A stretch of DNA of 64,000 bases, from positions 19,914-83,913 of the forward strand of contig CAZXSN010000009.1 in NCBI GenBank assembly GCA_964643295.1, given 5' to 3'. Source of the DNA: Merdiplasma sp964643295 (lineage in GTDB: Bacteria; Bacillota; Clostridia; Lachnospirales; Lachnospiraceae). Positions 51,029 through 59,736 of this stretch are shown here, in pieces. The notes under the pieces are model-generated. The model saw only the letters and a program-made list of their open reading frames with translations, searched no databases and was not told the origin of the DNA. The position numbers and the translations under genes are program-made. Within the stretch, counting starts at the first letter, position 1. Every line of letters begins with the position of its first letter.

Positions 51029-52528
51029 TTAAGCCCGCCGCTCCAGTCTGGAAGAGCGGTACTCTGAAGGATACATGCCGCTCCATCTCTTGAAAGCCTT
51101 GGAAAAATACCCGGGATCCGCGTAACCGGTCATCTGGGCGATTTCCTTGGTCATCATCTCCGGATACTCCACCAGCAGCTGTTCCGCCTTCTCCAGACGG
51201 ATCTGCTGGATATAATGGTTCGGAGACAACCCCTTGTACTTCTGGAACAGCTTGCTAAGGTAAGGAGGCACCAGCCCGAACTCCCCCGCCAGAAATTTCG
51301 TGTTGACCGGCTCCTGGTAATGGGTCATTATGTACTCGTCAATGCGCTTCATCAGCGCGTCCGTATCCTCCGCTTCCTGCGGCAGAAGCATCTTCCGGCA
51401 CCAGAGATTGAATTCCCCGAAAATTTCATCCAGGTCCCCAGCCCGCAATACAAGATCGTTGATATCGTTGCGCAAAAGTCCTGCGTCAGAAAACACGCTC
51501 TGATTGGACAGGATGCACAGCATAATCTTGTTCAGAACCTTTTCCAGCTGATCCTGGGTAATCCGTGCGCTCTTCATCAGATCCCGAATCTCTGTAAGCA
51601 ATCGGTCAAACTCCAAAATCTGTCTGTTTTTGATCGAAAGGCAAAGATCCGTCACCGTGCGCTCCGGCAGAGAGAGAAGCTCCCTCTCGTCGTTTTCCCG
51701 TATCACCTGATCCTCACCGTACACCCAGCCGTGGTAGATTTTGCAGCGGATCCTGCCGATCTCCTCCCGCAGGCGGGAAAGATCCGAAATCGCCGGTCCA
51801 AAGGAAACCGCAAGCGGCAGATCCACTTTCTTCCCCTTTAAAATCATTTCCGCCAGTGCGCTGCAGTCCGGTTCGTCCTTTGTTTCCAGAAGGATTAAAA
51901 TCTCATTGGGATTTCTCCCGTAAAAGGGATACACATTCCCGCCTGCGGGCTCCAGTACGCGCTGCGCTTCTCTTAAATAGCTGTCCTTCCAGACATCCAG
52001 GCTCGCGGCGTCCTCCTCCAGGCTGTGAATACAGTAGGCTTTCGCCACCAGATAGAACGGATAGAGGGGACCAAAGTCCGGTTCCTGCCCGCACTCTGCA
52101 AAACTCCCGAACAGTACCTGCTCCAGGAACTGTTTTTTCCGCTCCGTCTCTCTGCTGCTGTGTGCTTCCCGGATCTGTCCCAGCAAAGTGGACAGCTCCT
52201 TTTTATCCACCGGTTTGACCAGATAGTTCTTCACCCCGCACTGAAGGGCTTTCTGCGCATAGCGAAAATCCTGATAGCCGCTGATTACCACTTTCGCGGT
52301 ATGCGGATGATTCTCACTCACATACTCCAGCAGTTCCAGCCCGTCCACCACCGGCATGTTGATATCGGTAAAAACCACATCCACCGGCTCTGTCTTCAGA
52401 AAATCCAGGGCTTCCTTACCCGTCTTTGCCATCTTCACCACCTGGAAATCCGGGCAGAGATTCTCGATCATCCTGCTGATCCCCCTGAGCAGAGGAAGTT
52501 CGTCCTCCGCCACCAGCACTCTCATCAT
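51029..52528 (-). CDS. Response regulator with AraC-type DNA-binding domain (YesN-like)
   Basis: This 499-residue regulator has an N-terminal receiver domain (1-120; acidic pair in VAEDE, phospho-acceptor Asp in VFTDINMP, Lys in YLVKPVDKKEL), a long middle region, and two helix-turn-helix motifs at the end (AGEFGLVPPYLSKLFQKYKG and KEIAQMTGYADPGYFSKAFKRW). It pairs with the histidine kinase encoded just upstream, whose frame overlaps it by 113 bases. The direct repeats before the solute-binding protein gene (56194-56224) are a plausible target (inference). Confidence 0.92.
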   Translation of the reverse strand: MMRVLVAEDELPLLRGISRMIENLCPDFQVVKMAKTGKEALDFLKTEPVDVVFTDINMPVVDGLELLEYVSENHPHTAKVVISGYQDFRYAQKALQCGVKNYLVKPVDKKELSTLLGQIREAHSSRETERKKQFLEQVLFGSFAECGQEPDFGPLYPFYLVAKAYCIHSLEEDAASLDVWKDSYLREAQRVLEPAGGNVYPFYGRNPNEILILLETKDEPDCSALAEMILKGKKVDLPLAVSFGPAISDLSRLREEIGRIRCKIYHGWVYGEDQVIRENDERELLSLPERTVTDLCLSIKNRQILEFDRLLTEIRDLMKSARITQDQLEKVLNKIMLCILSNQSVFSDAGLLRNDINDLVLRAGDLDEIFGEFNLWCRKMLLPQEAEDTDALMKRIDEYIMTHYQEPVNTKFLAGEFGLVPPYLSKLFQKYKGLSPNHYIQQIRLEKAEQLLVEYPEMMTKEIAQMTGYADPGYFSKAFKRWSGMYPSEYRSSRLERRA

Positions 52529-54341
52529 CTAATTTCCCTCCTATCAGGACAACGGCGCCCTCCTTATCATTAAACAGGCGGAACACAAAGTCATCCTCAT
52601 AACAGAACATCAGCCTCATGTAAATATTTGCGATTCCAAGGCCTCCCACTCTGCTGTTTTCCAGCTTATCCTGGACCTGCGCAAAGGTCAGCTCCCTTTT
52701 CATCTTTTCAAATTCCTGCAGGTACTCTTCGGAAAACCCGATCCCGTTGTCGTGAATCGTTACCATCCACGACTCCTCTTCCCGAAATACCCGAATGACA
52801 ATCCGCCAGACCGGCTCGGTATGCTTAAACGAATGCTTGAAACTGTTCTCACAGATCGGCTGCAGGATATATTTCGGCATCCGCACCGAGCTAAGCGCTT
52901 CGTCCGCTTCGATCTCATACTCAAACAGTTCCTCGTAGCGCACTTTCATCAGTTCCATGTAGTCGACGGCGTTTCGAAGCTCCTCACCGATCTGACTGTA
53001 GCCGTCCTCAATTGATGAACTGTAGGCCATCATTCTGCGCAGCCTCGTGCACATATCCGGAATCTTTTCGTTTCCAAACTCTTCCGCCTCCATGGAGATG
53101 ATCGCCAGGATGTTGAACAGAAAATGCGGATTCATCTGGGACTGCAGCGCCAGCATCTGTGCTTTCAGTTCATTGGTCGCCGCGGAATACTCTCTGGCCA
53201 TGGATTCCTTCATCTGGGCGATCAGCGCATTAAACGCCGCGCTGAGCTGTAAGAGTTCGTCGTTTCCCGCTGCCTGCCCCACTTCCAGCTGCGGATTGTC
53301 CAGTGTCATCTTCTGCACCGAACGGTTTAGCTCTTTAAGCGGGCGCGACAGACGCTGGACCATTACCACTTCCGTCACCACAGCAACGAGGCAGATAAAA
53401 AGCACCAGCAGAAAGATCATCACGTTGTAGCGGTTGAAGAATACAATGTCCTTGGTCCCCTCTGAGACAAAAGCGATCAGATAGGGGGCATTCTCGAGCC
53501 TGGTCAGATACGCGATGTGGCCCTCCCGAAACTGAAGGTGCACCTCTTCTTCGCTCTCCATCTGCGCGTCCTTCACGAAATCCTTAAGGAACGTCTCCAT
53601 GTCGTGCTCCTTAAGGAAAGGATCCTCATAGACCATGGTCTGATCTTCCAGAAGGAGAGCCGTATGCATCTCCTCATCGGTCCCTTCCAGGACTTCATCG
53701 ATCCAGTGCGCGAACTCCTGCACTTCCACGTACCCGCACTGCTGGTCATTCTCTGTATAATCCTTGATCGGGCGAACCACGCTGAAATAGGGCTTGTTGC
53801 TGTGATCCGCATCATTGAAAACATCCTGTGCGGGATTCCCGTAATAAACCACGCTCTCCGGATCAGAAAAACACTCCTGGATTTTTGCGAATTCCTCACT
53901 CGCAAACCAGCGGTCAATACCGGAGTCCAAAGTGCTCTCCGTCGCCGTGTAGACAAAATCCCTGTAGTCGTTGTACAGACAGATACGCTCAAACCCGTCC
54001 CGCTTGAAGTTGTAGGAGGTCAGCAGCCGCACAAGCCTGGCACTGGCGAAGGGATCACGGGCAAAGTAATTGTACTCCCCGTTCTGGCCGGTGCCGTGGA
54101 AAATCTCAATCACATCCGGATTGGCAGCGATCTGCAGCGCCGTCTTATCCATCATGTAAAAATGGGTATCGATCTGGCTGGCCACCCCATCTGATAAAGT
54201 CTGGAAATCCGCGAGCGCGTTCTCCCGCATTGTGTTGCGGTTTCTCAGATAAAAAATAGTTCCAATCGCCAGCACAGCCAGAAACAGAATGGCATTTTGT
54301 GCCAAAATCATCTTGGTCTGGAAATGAAATCTGCGAAACAT
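52416..54341 (-). CDS. Membrane sensor histidine kinase (YesM-like)
   Basis: This protein of 641 residues has one N-terminal membrane helix (NAILFLAVLAIGTIFYL), a long extracellular sensor domain (about 35-305), a second helix (MIFLLVLFICLVAVVTEVVMV), a HAMP-like linker, and a His_kinase/HATPase module. The phospho-acceptor His is in QSQMNPHFLFNILAIIS; the N box is PICENSFKHSFKH and the G box is DNGIGF. The C-terminal 38 codons (KLDDESAGGGG...) overlap the response regulator gene, an unusually long overlap. It probably senses a carbohydrate-related signal with the solute-binding protein encoded upstream. Confidence 0.9.
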   Translation of the reverse strand: MFRRFHFQTKMILAQNAILFLAVLAIGTIFYLRNRNTMRENALADFQTLSDGVASQIDTHFYMMDKTALQIAANPDVIEIFHGTGQNGEYNYFARDPFASARLVRLLTSYNFKRDGFERICLYNDYRDFVYTATESTLDSGIDRWFASEEFAKIQECFSDPESVVYYGNPAQDVFNDADHSNKPYFSVVRPIKDYTENDQQCGYVEVQEFAHWIDEVLEGTDEEMHTALLLEDQTMVYEDPFLKEHDMETFLKDFVKDAQMESEEEVHLQFREGHIAYLTRLENAPYLIAFVSEGTKDIVFFNRYNVMIFLLVLFICLVAVVTEVVMVQRLSRPLKELNRSVQKMTLDNPQLEVGQAAGNDELLQLSAAFNALIAQMKESMAREYSAATNELKAQMLALQSQMNPHFLFNILAIISMEAEEFGNEKIPDMCTRLRRMMAYSSSIEDGYSQIGEELRNAVDYMELMKVRYEELFEYEIEADEALSSVRMPKYILQPICENSFKHSFKHTEPVWRIVIRVFREEESWMVTIHDNGIGFSEEYLQEFEKMKRELTFAQVQDKLENSRVGGLGIANIYMRLMFCYEDDFVFRLFNDKEGAVVLIGGKLDDESAGGGGRTSSAQGDQQDDRESLPGFPGGEDGKDG

Positions 54342-54669
54342 CAGAAAAACCCTTCCTGTCTCCTGCCTGAAAGGTCACCCTTTGGACGGACACACACCCG
54401 GTCCGCATAAAGGACTTACTCTGTGAGCCCTTACGGATCCTGTATGAAAAAGTACTGCCCTTCACTTTTATCATACACCTTTTGAAAGGGTTTGTCACTT
54501 CATACCGGCAAAGTGTTCTTACCAACTGTAAGACAGAGGCCGCAAAACCTGTATCGATAAAAGCCGAAACAGGCTTTGTTTTGCGGGGCCGCGCTTTGTC
54601 TGGTGAGAATGCTTCAAACAGACTGCGAAGCCTTTCATTTCCGTTTCATCTAAACGCAAACCTTAAGGA
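54342..54669. other. Gap between solute-binding protein and kinase genes
   Basis: These 328 bases contain a hairpin (54540-54587) and no gene. Confidence 0.6.
54540..54587 (-). terminator. Hairpin after the solute-binding protein gene
   Basis: CCGCAAAAC pairs with GTTTTGCGG, with an inner CCTG/CAGG stem. It may limit read-through from the highly expressed binding-protein gene into the kinase genes. Confidence 0.55.
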
Positions 54670-55959
54670 TCAGCCGAAACCTTCCGCGCCCTGCTCCTGC
54701 ATGTACCGTTCGTAATCCCCCTGAAACCGCGCAAGGATTCCCGCACCGTCCAGATCGCCTTTCATCGGGGCATCCACGTAGTAGATAAACAGGGAATTCT
54801 CCAGCAGCCCGTTTAACTGCATCACATAATAATTCCACTCCGGAACTACTTTTCCCGTGGAGATATACTGTTCGCTGATCTCCTTTAGATAATCCGGAAG
54901 TGCTCCGCCGTCCACCCCGGAAAACGCCGGAAAGCCTGGACGGTCCGCGAAATACAGGTTGGCATATTCCGGGGTGGACCAAAGATCCAGCACCCGTTTC
55001 GCCGCCTCCAGATTTCTGGAATTCCGGTAAACGACAAAACCAGGGGAGGACATGTTCTGCGAGGCCACATCCACTCCATCCTTCATGGACAGGACAAACA
55101 TGCCCAGCTTTGCGTCCGGATTGACGTCAAGCACAGCGGCAGCGAAAGAGTCGCCGTTAAAGTGCATGGCTGCCGTCCCGTTCGCAACCGCTTCAATCGC
55201 ATCCTCATAAGTCGCAGAGGCAAAATCCTCATTGATGTATCCGGCGGAAAACAGGGCCAGATAGGTATCAATCACCTTGGCAAACTCCGGAACATCTGTC
55301 CATTTGGCCTCATTTGCAAGAAGTCTATTCGCCAAATCCTGCGCACCGTCCGCGCCCAGGGCCTTGACAAAGTTATCGGTCATCAGAATCTGCGGAACCC
55401 AGCTGTCCCTCGGTATAAAAATCGGAGTGACGCCTCTTTCCCGAAGCGTTTCACAGACACTAAGCAGTTCGCTCCAGGTTGCCGGGACCTGTACGCCTGC
55501 CTGCTCAAAAACCTCCTTGTTATAGATGAACCCATGCACTACCGGAACGCTTAAAAGCGGAAAGCCATAAATCCTGCCGTCTTCTTTACAGGTCACATTT
55601 TCCGGCTTCAAAAGGCGCTCCACCCACGTTTCCTCACTTAAATCCAGGAAATTCCTCTGCGGATCCACAATGTCATAGATCGCAGGGATGTTGTAATCCA
55701 TCAGATCCGGCGCTTCCCCCGCGTTGAGCTTCATGCGCATCAGAGAGAGCACCTGCTCGTCCGGGACTACCTGAAGATCAACGGAAATATCCTCCTCTTC
55801 CTCCAGCTTGTCGATCATTGCCTGCAGCCCGTCTGTATAACGGGACTGCTGAATCATGGCCGTCACTTTCTGCCCGGCGAATGCGCTCCCGCAGCCAAAG
55901 ATCCACATCCAAAGCGTGAGCAGGCAAACTGCCGCCAATACTTTCCATACCCTCTTCAT
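54670..55959 (-). CDS. Extracellular solute-binding protein (sugar ABC type), no permease nearby
   Basis: The start ATG at 55959 follows GGGGG by 9 bases; 55965 is an alternative. The 429-residue protein has a signal peptide (VLAAVCLLTLWMWIFGCGSAFAG) with a Cys that is a weak lipobox. The mature part matches family 1 solute-binding proteins: DGLQAMIDKLEEEEDISVDLQVVP, APDLMDYNIPAIYDI, GRIYGFPLLSVPVVHGFIYNKEVFEQAGV and a C-terminal lobe. No permease or ATPase genes accompany it. Being upstream of YesM/YesN-type genes suggests a sensory role or a partner transporter elsewhere. Confidence 0.85.
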   Translation of the reverse strand: MKRVWKVLAAVCLLTLWMWIFGCGSAFAGQKVTAMIQQSRYTDGLQAMIDKLEEEEDISVDLQVVPDEQVLSLMRMKLNAGEAPDLMDYNIPAIYDIVDPQRNFLDLSEETWVERLLKPENVTCKEDGRIYGFPLLSVPVVHGFIYNKEVFEQAGVQVPATWSELLSVCETLRERGVTPIFIPRDSWVPQILMTDNFVKALGADGAQDLANRLLANEAKWTDVPEFAKVIDTYLALFSAGYINEDFASATYEDAIEAVANGTAAMHFNGDSFAAAVLDVNPDAKLGMFVLSMKDGVDVASQNMSSPGFVVYRNSRNLEAAKRVLDLWSTPEYANLYFADRPGFPAFSGVDGGALPDYLKEISEQYISTGKVVPEWNYYVMQLNGLLENSLFIYYVDAPMKGDLDGAGILARFQGDYERYMQEQGAEGFG

Positions 55960-56158
55960 TTCCATCCGCCCCCTGTCCGCTGCCGTCCTCCGGCCGCCTC
56001 CCGATAGCTGGCCGTACGGCAAAAGGGAAAATCATTCGGTAAAAGGATCTGCCATAAGGATGATTTTTCTACAGGATGTCGCCGCCGCATCTGCAGGGTG
56101 TCTTTTCCGGAAAGAAAAACCAAACCAGGAAAACCCCGCATCTATGGCTTTGTCTGCT

Positions 56159-56188
56159 ATTATAGATTCACACAGGAATATGTGTAAA
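56159..56188 (-). promoter_or_regulatory. Predicted promoter of the solute-binding protein gene
   Basis: TTTACA (56183-56188) and a perfect TATAAT (56159-56164) are 18 bases apart on minus. ACACA-N6-TGTGT, a short inverted repeat, lies in the spacer. The leader is about 190 bases. Confidence 0.7.
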
Positions 56189-56193
56189 TGTAG

Positions 56194-56224
56194 AAAAGTG
56201 AACTCTGAAATGGAAAAAAGTGAA
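56194..56224. promoter_or_regulatory. Direct repeats AAAAGTGAA, 22-bp spacing, just upstream of the -35
   Basis: The 9-base unit occurs at 56194-56202 and 56216-56224. The first begins 5 bases upstream of the -35 box, where AraC-type activators normally bind as direct repeats one or two turns apart. The neighbouring YesN-like regulator is the obvious candidate. Confidence 0.6.
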
Positions 56225-56231
56225 AAGATAA

Positions 56232-56265
56232 AGGCCGTCAGGATTTCTCCTTCCGGCCTGTGATT
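56232..56265 (-). terminator. Terminator of the dehydrogenase gene
   Basis: AGGCCG and CGGCCT form a stem with GGAGAAATCC inner pairing. T-rich bases follow on minus. Confidence 0.75.
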
Positions 56266-56391
56266 TTTGCCCTAAGCACTGTTGTTTGGATATGCTTTTC
56301 TCTGCCGTGTAGCGCAGCCACACTTTTCCCGTTCCTGCTCTCGTCTTTTTCGTTTTTCAGGCTTCTGCGGCAGACCGGGAGATCCTCACAT

Positions 56392-57357
56392 CTAAAGGTT
56401 CACAACATTCACCGGAGTGCCCGCAAGGAACGAACGGATATTTTCCGCCGTGATCTGCATAATCCGCTGGCGCGGTTCCCGCGCCGCCCAGGAGATATGG
56501 GGCGTGATCAGACAGTTTCTGGCCCGCAGGAGCGGATTGTCCGCCTCGATCGGTTCTTTTGATACCACGTCAAGCCCTGCCGCATACACCTTGCCGCTGT
56601 TTAGGGCATCCGCCAGATCCTGTTCCACGATCAGCGGCCCCCGGCTGTTGTTGATAAGAATAACGCCGTCCTTCATCCCGGCAATCGTTTCCCGATTGAT
56701 CATCCCCTGCGTCTGCGCAGAAAGCGGGCAGTGCAGAAAGATGACATCGGATCTGGCAAGCAGTGTGGGGAAATCCACATACTCAGCCAGCGCTTTTCCC
56801 TCCTCTGTCTCGGATCTGGAATAAGCGATCAGATGCATGCCCAACGCATGCAAAATCCTGGCGGTTGCCTGTCCGATTCGTCCAAGACCGATGATCCCTG
56901 CCGTTTTCCCGCTCAGTTCGATTAACGGTTCATCCCAGTAGCAGAAATCCTCACTGTCCGTCCATCTGCCGTCTTTCACTGTCTGACTGTGATAACCGTA
57001 ATGGGCACAGATCTCCAATAAAAGGCCCACCGCGTACTGAGCCACGGCCTGTGTGCCGTAAGAGGGCACATTCACAACCGGGATCCCGCGCTTCCCCGCG
57101 TAAACGGTATCGACCACGTTGTAGCCGGTAGCCAGAACAGCAATCAGCCTGATTTCAGGGCAGTGATCGATGGTCGAGCGTGAAATCGGGGTTTTATTGA
57201 CCACCACAATCTCGGCGTCCCCGATCCTTTCCGCGATCAGCGTCGACTCCTCATAGGAAGTCCTGTCAAAAACCGTAAGTTCACCCAGTTCCTCCAGCGG
57301 CGCCCAGCTTAAATCTCCGGGATTCTCCGTGTAGCCATCCAGTACGACGATCTTCAT
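56392..57357 (-). CDS. D-isomer specific 2-hydroxyacid dehydrogenase (glycerate/hydroxypyruvate type)
   Basis: This 321-residue NAD(P)-dependent enzyme interconverts 2-oxo- and D-2-hydroxy-acids. The Rossmann motif is GIIGLGRIGQATA (about residue 150). Catalytic residues are visible: Arg in INNSRGPLI, Glu in VVSKEPIEADNPL, and His in ITPHISWAA. The sequence YDxxAxGYNVVD-like block (LIAVLATGYNVVD) and overall form resemble glycerate dehydrogenase (HprA). Substrate assignment within the family is tentative. Confidence 0.88.
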   Translation of the reverse strand: MKIVVLDGYTENPGDLSWAPLEELGELTVFDRTSYEESTLIAERIGDAEIVVVNKTPISRSTIDHCPEIRLIAVLATGYNVVDTVYAGKRGIPVVNVPSYGTQAVAQYAVGLLLEICAHYGYHSQTVKDGRWTDSEDFCYWDEPLIELSGKTAGIIGLGRIGQATARILHALGMHLIAYSRSETEEGKALAEYVDFPTLLARSDVIFLHCPLSAQTQGMINRETIAGMKDGVILINNSRGPLIVEQDLADALNSGKVYAAGLDVVSKEPIEADNPLLRARNCLITPHISWAAREPRQRIMQITAENIRSFLAGTPVNVVNL

Positions 57358-57497
57358 TCTCTTTTTGCGGACCCGATATTCTTTCGAAGATGTCCTGCTC
57401 TCCTTCCTTCATTTTCTTCACGCGGGATTCGCTGTCTAACACCCGCGCTTTTTCGTTTCATCCTAAAACTTAAGTTCCTTGTCCGAAAGACCCTTCC

Positions 57498-58355
57498 TTA
57501 AGAGTGAGCTTCAAATCCGCAGACACCGAAGGCGCCCGGACCGCTGTGCGTGGATACCACACAACCCGTTTCCACCCACAGAATCTCCTTGAATCCCATC
57601 TCCTTCGCCTGCTCTTCCAGAGAATGACGAAGGTCTAAATCCAGGCCTGCCGAATAGACAAACACGAGGATCTCCCGTGACAGATGATACTGTTTCACAT
57701 AATCGCTCAGCAGGCGCGGTGCCACTTTTCGCATGCTGCCGCGGTATTTTTTCGTTCCGACAAGCTTCCCGTCCTTCAATTCGATCAAAGGGGTCAAAGA
57801 CAGGAGCCTTGCTCCCAGGTAGGCCGCATTGCTTACGCGTCCTCCCGCTTTCAGATACTCCAGATCTCCAGGGAAAAACCCCATCCGGCATCTGTCGCAG
57901 TACTTCAGGACCTGCTCCTTGATCTCTGAAAGAGCACAGTCCGGGTGCGCTTCCAGGTAACGCGCTGTATACAGCGTCACCAGCGCCTGTCCCGCCGAAA
58001 CAAACTTTGTGTCGATGCTGGTCACATAATCCCGTCCCTTCGCTGCTGTCAGTGCACTGTCAAAGGAACAGGTGGTGACTGCGGAGTAAGCCAGGTGCAG
58101 GATATGCTGCTTTGGATACAGCCGGTGAATCTCATCAAATACTTTCTCAAAATCCGCCGGCGCACAGCCGCTGGTCTTGGGAAGTTTTCCTGTTTTCCTG
58201 TGGAATTCGAAAACATCTGTCGTTGGAAACGTGCCGTCGTCTTTTGTCACATCGTCGAACGTTACATGCATGGGAACTGTCCATATGCCGTACTGCTTTT
58301 TCATATCGGCGGTGACATCTCCCCCTGTCTCTGTCAGAAGCACATATTTGCCCAT
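57498..58355 (-). CDS. DegV family fatty-acid-binding protein
   Basis: This is a full-length 285-residue DegV protein. The N-terminal LLTETGGDVT, KTSGCAPADFEKVFDEI (conserved Thr-Ser lipid head-group site), DTKFVSAGQALV and GRVSNAAYLGARLLSLTPLIEL are typical. DegV/FakB proteins bind fatty acids and deliver them to the FakA kinase. The fakA gene is not in the window. A promoter with TATAAT lies about 70 bases upstream of the start codon. Confidence 0.9.
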   Translation of the reverse strand: MGKYVLLTETGGDVTADMKKQYGIWTVPMHVTFDDVTKDDGTFPTTDVFEFHRKTGKLPKTSGCAPADFEKVFDEIHRLYPKQHILHLAYSAVTTCSFDSALTAAKGRDYVTSIDTKFVSAGQALVTLYTARYLEAHPDCALSEIKEQVLKYCDRCRMGFFPGDLEYLKAGGRVSNAAYLGARLLSLTPLIELKDGKLVGTKKYRGSMRKVAPRLLSDYVKQYHLSREILVFVYSAGLDLDLRHSLEEQAKEMGFKEILWVETGCVVSTHSGPGAFGVCGFEAHS

Positions 58356-58425
58356 AGGTCTTTTTCTCCGTTCTTTATACTGGCAGTCAACGTTTTTAAT
58401 ACGAGGTCATGTCCTCTTGCACTCT

Positions 58426-58455
58426 ATTATATACATACCTGCATGGATTCGTCTA
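58426..58455 (-). promoter_or_regulatory. Predicted promoter of degV
   Basis: TAGACG (58450-58455) and TATAAT (58426-58431) are 18 bases apart on minus. Confidence 0.65.
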
Positions 58456-58554
58456 CCACTTGTTCAAATATTTTGAAAAATTCGCATGGCACATGGCGTT
58501 TTCAGACTAACCTGCTCTTCATGGTTCCTTAAGAGGGACCTCCTGCGCATACTT

Positions 58555-58616
58555 TGATGCAGGCGTCCAAAGGTGATTACGGATTGTTTCGCTGCTTTTA
58601 AGCTTAACAATCCTGC
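58555..58616 (-). repeat. Interspersed repeat, copy 2
   Basis: On minus it matches 23574-23636 almost base for base. GGATTGTT and AACAATCC arms frame an AAGCTTAAAAGCAGCG-type loop. Translation of both copies gives the peptide KLKSSETIRNHL, so an ancient coding origin cannot be excluded. Confidence 0.8.
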
Positions 58617-58675
58617 GTGGCATTCTTAAATTCTGGGGCCCCGTCTTAAGCTCCGCTTATGGTCGGTTAAACACA

Positions 58676-58763
58676 CCCCACTTCTTACCTCTGTTGGGGC
58701 GCGTCAATAAGCCTTTTCGCCCATTGGCATGCTTTGCATGTCGAGGGATCAGGCTTTTGACGC
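58676..58763. other. Two adjacent predicted hairpins
   Basis: CCCCA (58676-58680) pairs with TGGGG (58695-58699). Directly after, GCGTCAATAAGCCT (58701-58714) pairs with AGGCTTTTGACGC (58751-58763), a stem of 13 bp with one bulge and a GCATG/CATGC-bearing loop. Confidence 0.55.
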
Positions 58764-59102
58764 TGTAATCATACTATCTCTGCCAGCCCGTCCTGCAGCC
58801 TGTAAGCTCAAAAGCATGAGTCCTCCTGCCCTGTGTCACAAAAATGGGAAGCGGCATGTTGATCTAGAAAGACGCCCTTCTTTCCGGGATGGGCAGACGC
58901 CTAGAAAGCTCCCTGATCACAAGGCAGCAGTGCCTGAAAGGTATGTGAAACATGAACGAAAAACCTGAAGAAGACGGGAAAATATCCGAAAATGGAAAGC
59001 ACGTGGATTTGTTCTGCGCTGATGAGAAGCTTCCTCCCGCCGCATGATCACAAAAAGCGCGGGCAACGCCCTGTCATGGATACTTAAAGAAAGATTCAAA
59101 AA

Positions 59103-59122
59103 AGCCCCGTAACCTACGGGGC
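59103..59122 (-). terminator. Terminator of tRNA-Cys
   Basis: GCCCCGTA and TACGGGGC stem with a short loop, followed on minus by a T-run. Confidence 0.88.
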
Positions 59123-59128
59123 CTTTCA

Positions 59129-59200
59129 AGGCGCAGACCGGATTTGAACCGGTGCATACTGGTGTTGCAGACCATTGCCTTACCACTTGGCTACTGCGCC
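59129..59200 (-). tRNA. tRNA-Cys (anticodon GCA)
   Basis: The minus strand folds as a standard cloverleaf: acceptor GGCGCAG/CTGCGCC, D-arm with AGTGGTAAGGC, an anticodon loop CTGCAAC with GCA, and a T-arm with GGTTCAAATC. The discriminator is T and the CCA end is not encoded. A promoter and a terminator flank it, so it is transcribed alone. Confidence 0.94.
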
Positions 59201-59252
59201 GAAACGGTCTTTTTAGACCATCTTCCGCTGCCTTCTCACCGGCAGCGAAGTT

Positions 59253-59281
59253 ATCATATCACAAGTCTCCCCCCTTTGCAA
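59253..59281 (-). promoter_or_regulatory. Predicted promoter of tRNA-Cys
   Basis: TTGCAA (59276-59281) and TATGAT (59253-59258) are 17 bases apart on minus, about 53 bases before the tRNA. Confidence 0.65.
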
Positions 59282-59450
59282 TCACTTTTTTTCAAAATCC
59301 GCCTCTTCCCGTCTGCATCTGGTCACTGAAAACTCACTCTGGACACTCTTCCGGCAGGGTTGATAACCCCATCCCCGGCGGAAAAACAAAAGACCAGCCT
59401 GTTTTTCAGCCCCCAGGCTTTCCCAGGATAGGAAACGGAATGGGTGTGAT

Positions 59451-59478
59451 GTCACGAATCCTATATAGATTTCGTGAC
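59451..59478. repeat. Inverted repeat GTCACGAA...TTCGTGAC
   Basis: Perfect 8-base arms around a 12-base centre containing CTATATAG. It has the look of a transcription factor site but is not next to a recognised promoter. Confidence 0.6.
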
Positions 59479-59736
59479 AGGTAAGAAGCGCTCCTCGGGT
59501 ACGCGGATACAGAATTTTCTCCGGAAAAAGGGCAGTTCCCCTGCGCGTCTTTCGCCGGTTTTTCATAGGAAGACTTTTCAGGCGGGAGAAATCCTTTGCC
59601 TCCCGCCCGCGTAATCCTTCATCCCCTGCTCAGTCTGACATATACAAAAGCGGCAGATCCGGACGGTCATCTTTTCCTTTCTCACGGGATACGATGCCGA
59701 AAGGCAAAGCGTCTGCCCATTTAGAAAAGCGTCCCT

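Larger units (their letters stand above)
55960..56391. other. Regulatory region of the solute-binding protein gene
   Basis: It contains the promoter (56159-56188), direct repeats (56194-56224) and the terminator of the dehydrogenase gene (56232-56259). The rest has no recognised feature. Confidence 0.65.
58456..59102. other. Gene-poor, structure-rich region between degV and tRNA-Cys
   Basis: About 650 bases with no supported gene. It holds one copy of an interspersed repeat (58555-58616) and large hairpins (58676-58763). It may contain an unidentified structured RNA or the remains of a dispersed element. Confidence 0.5.
59201..59736. other. Intergenic region between tRNA-Cys and the rhamnosidase gene
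   Basis: It contains the tRNA promoter (59253-59281), leader hairpins with CGCTGCC/GGCAGCG (59226-59247), and an inverted repeat (59451-59478). No gene is supported. Confidence 0.6.

Noticed and set aside
58500..58965. tmRNA or RNase P RNA
   Set aside because: No tRNA-like ends, tag frame or conserved RNase P core sequences were found.
59282..59566. 94-codon minus-strand frame between tRNA-Cys and the rhamnosidase gene
   Set aside because: No ribosome binding site, contains the inverted repeat at 59451 and overlaps the tRNA promoter.
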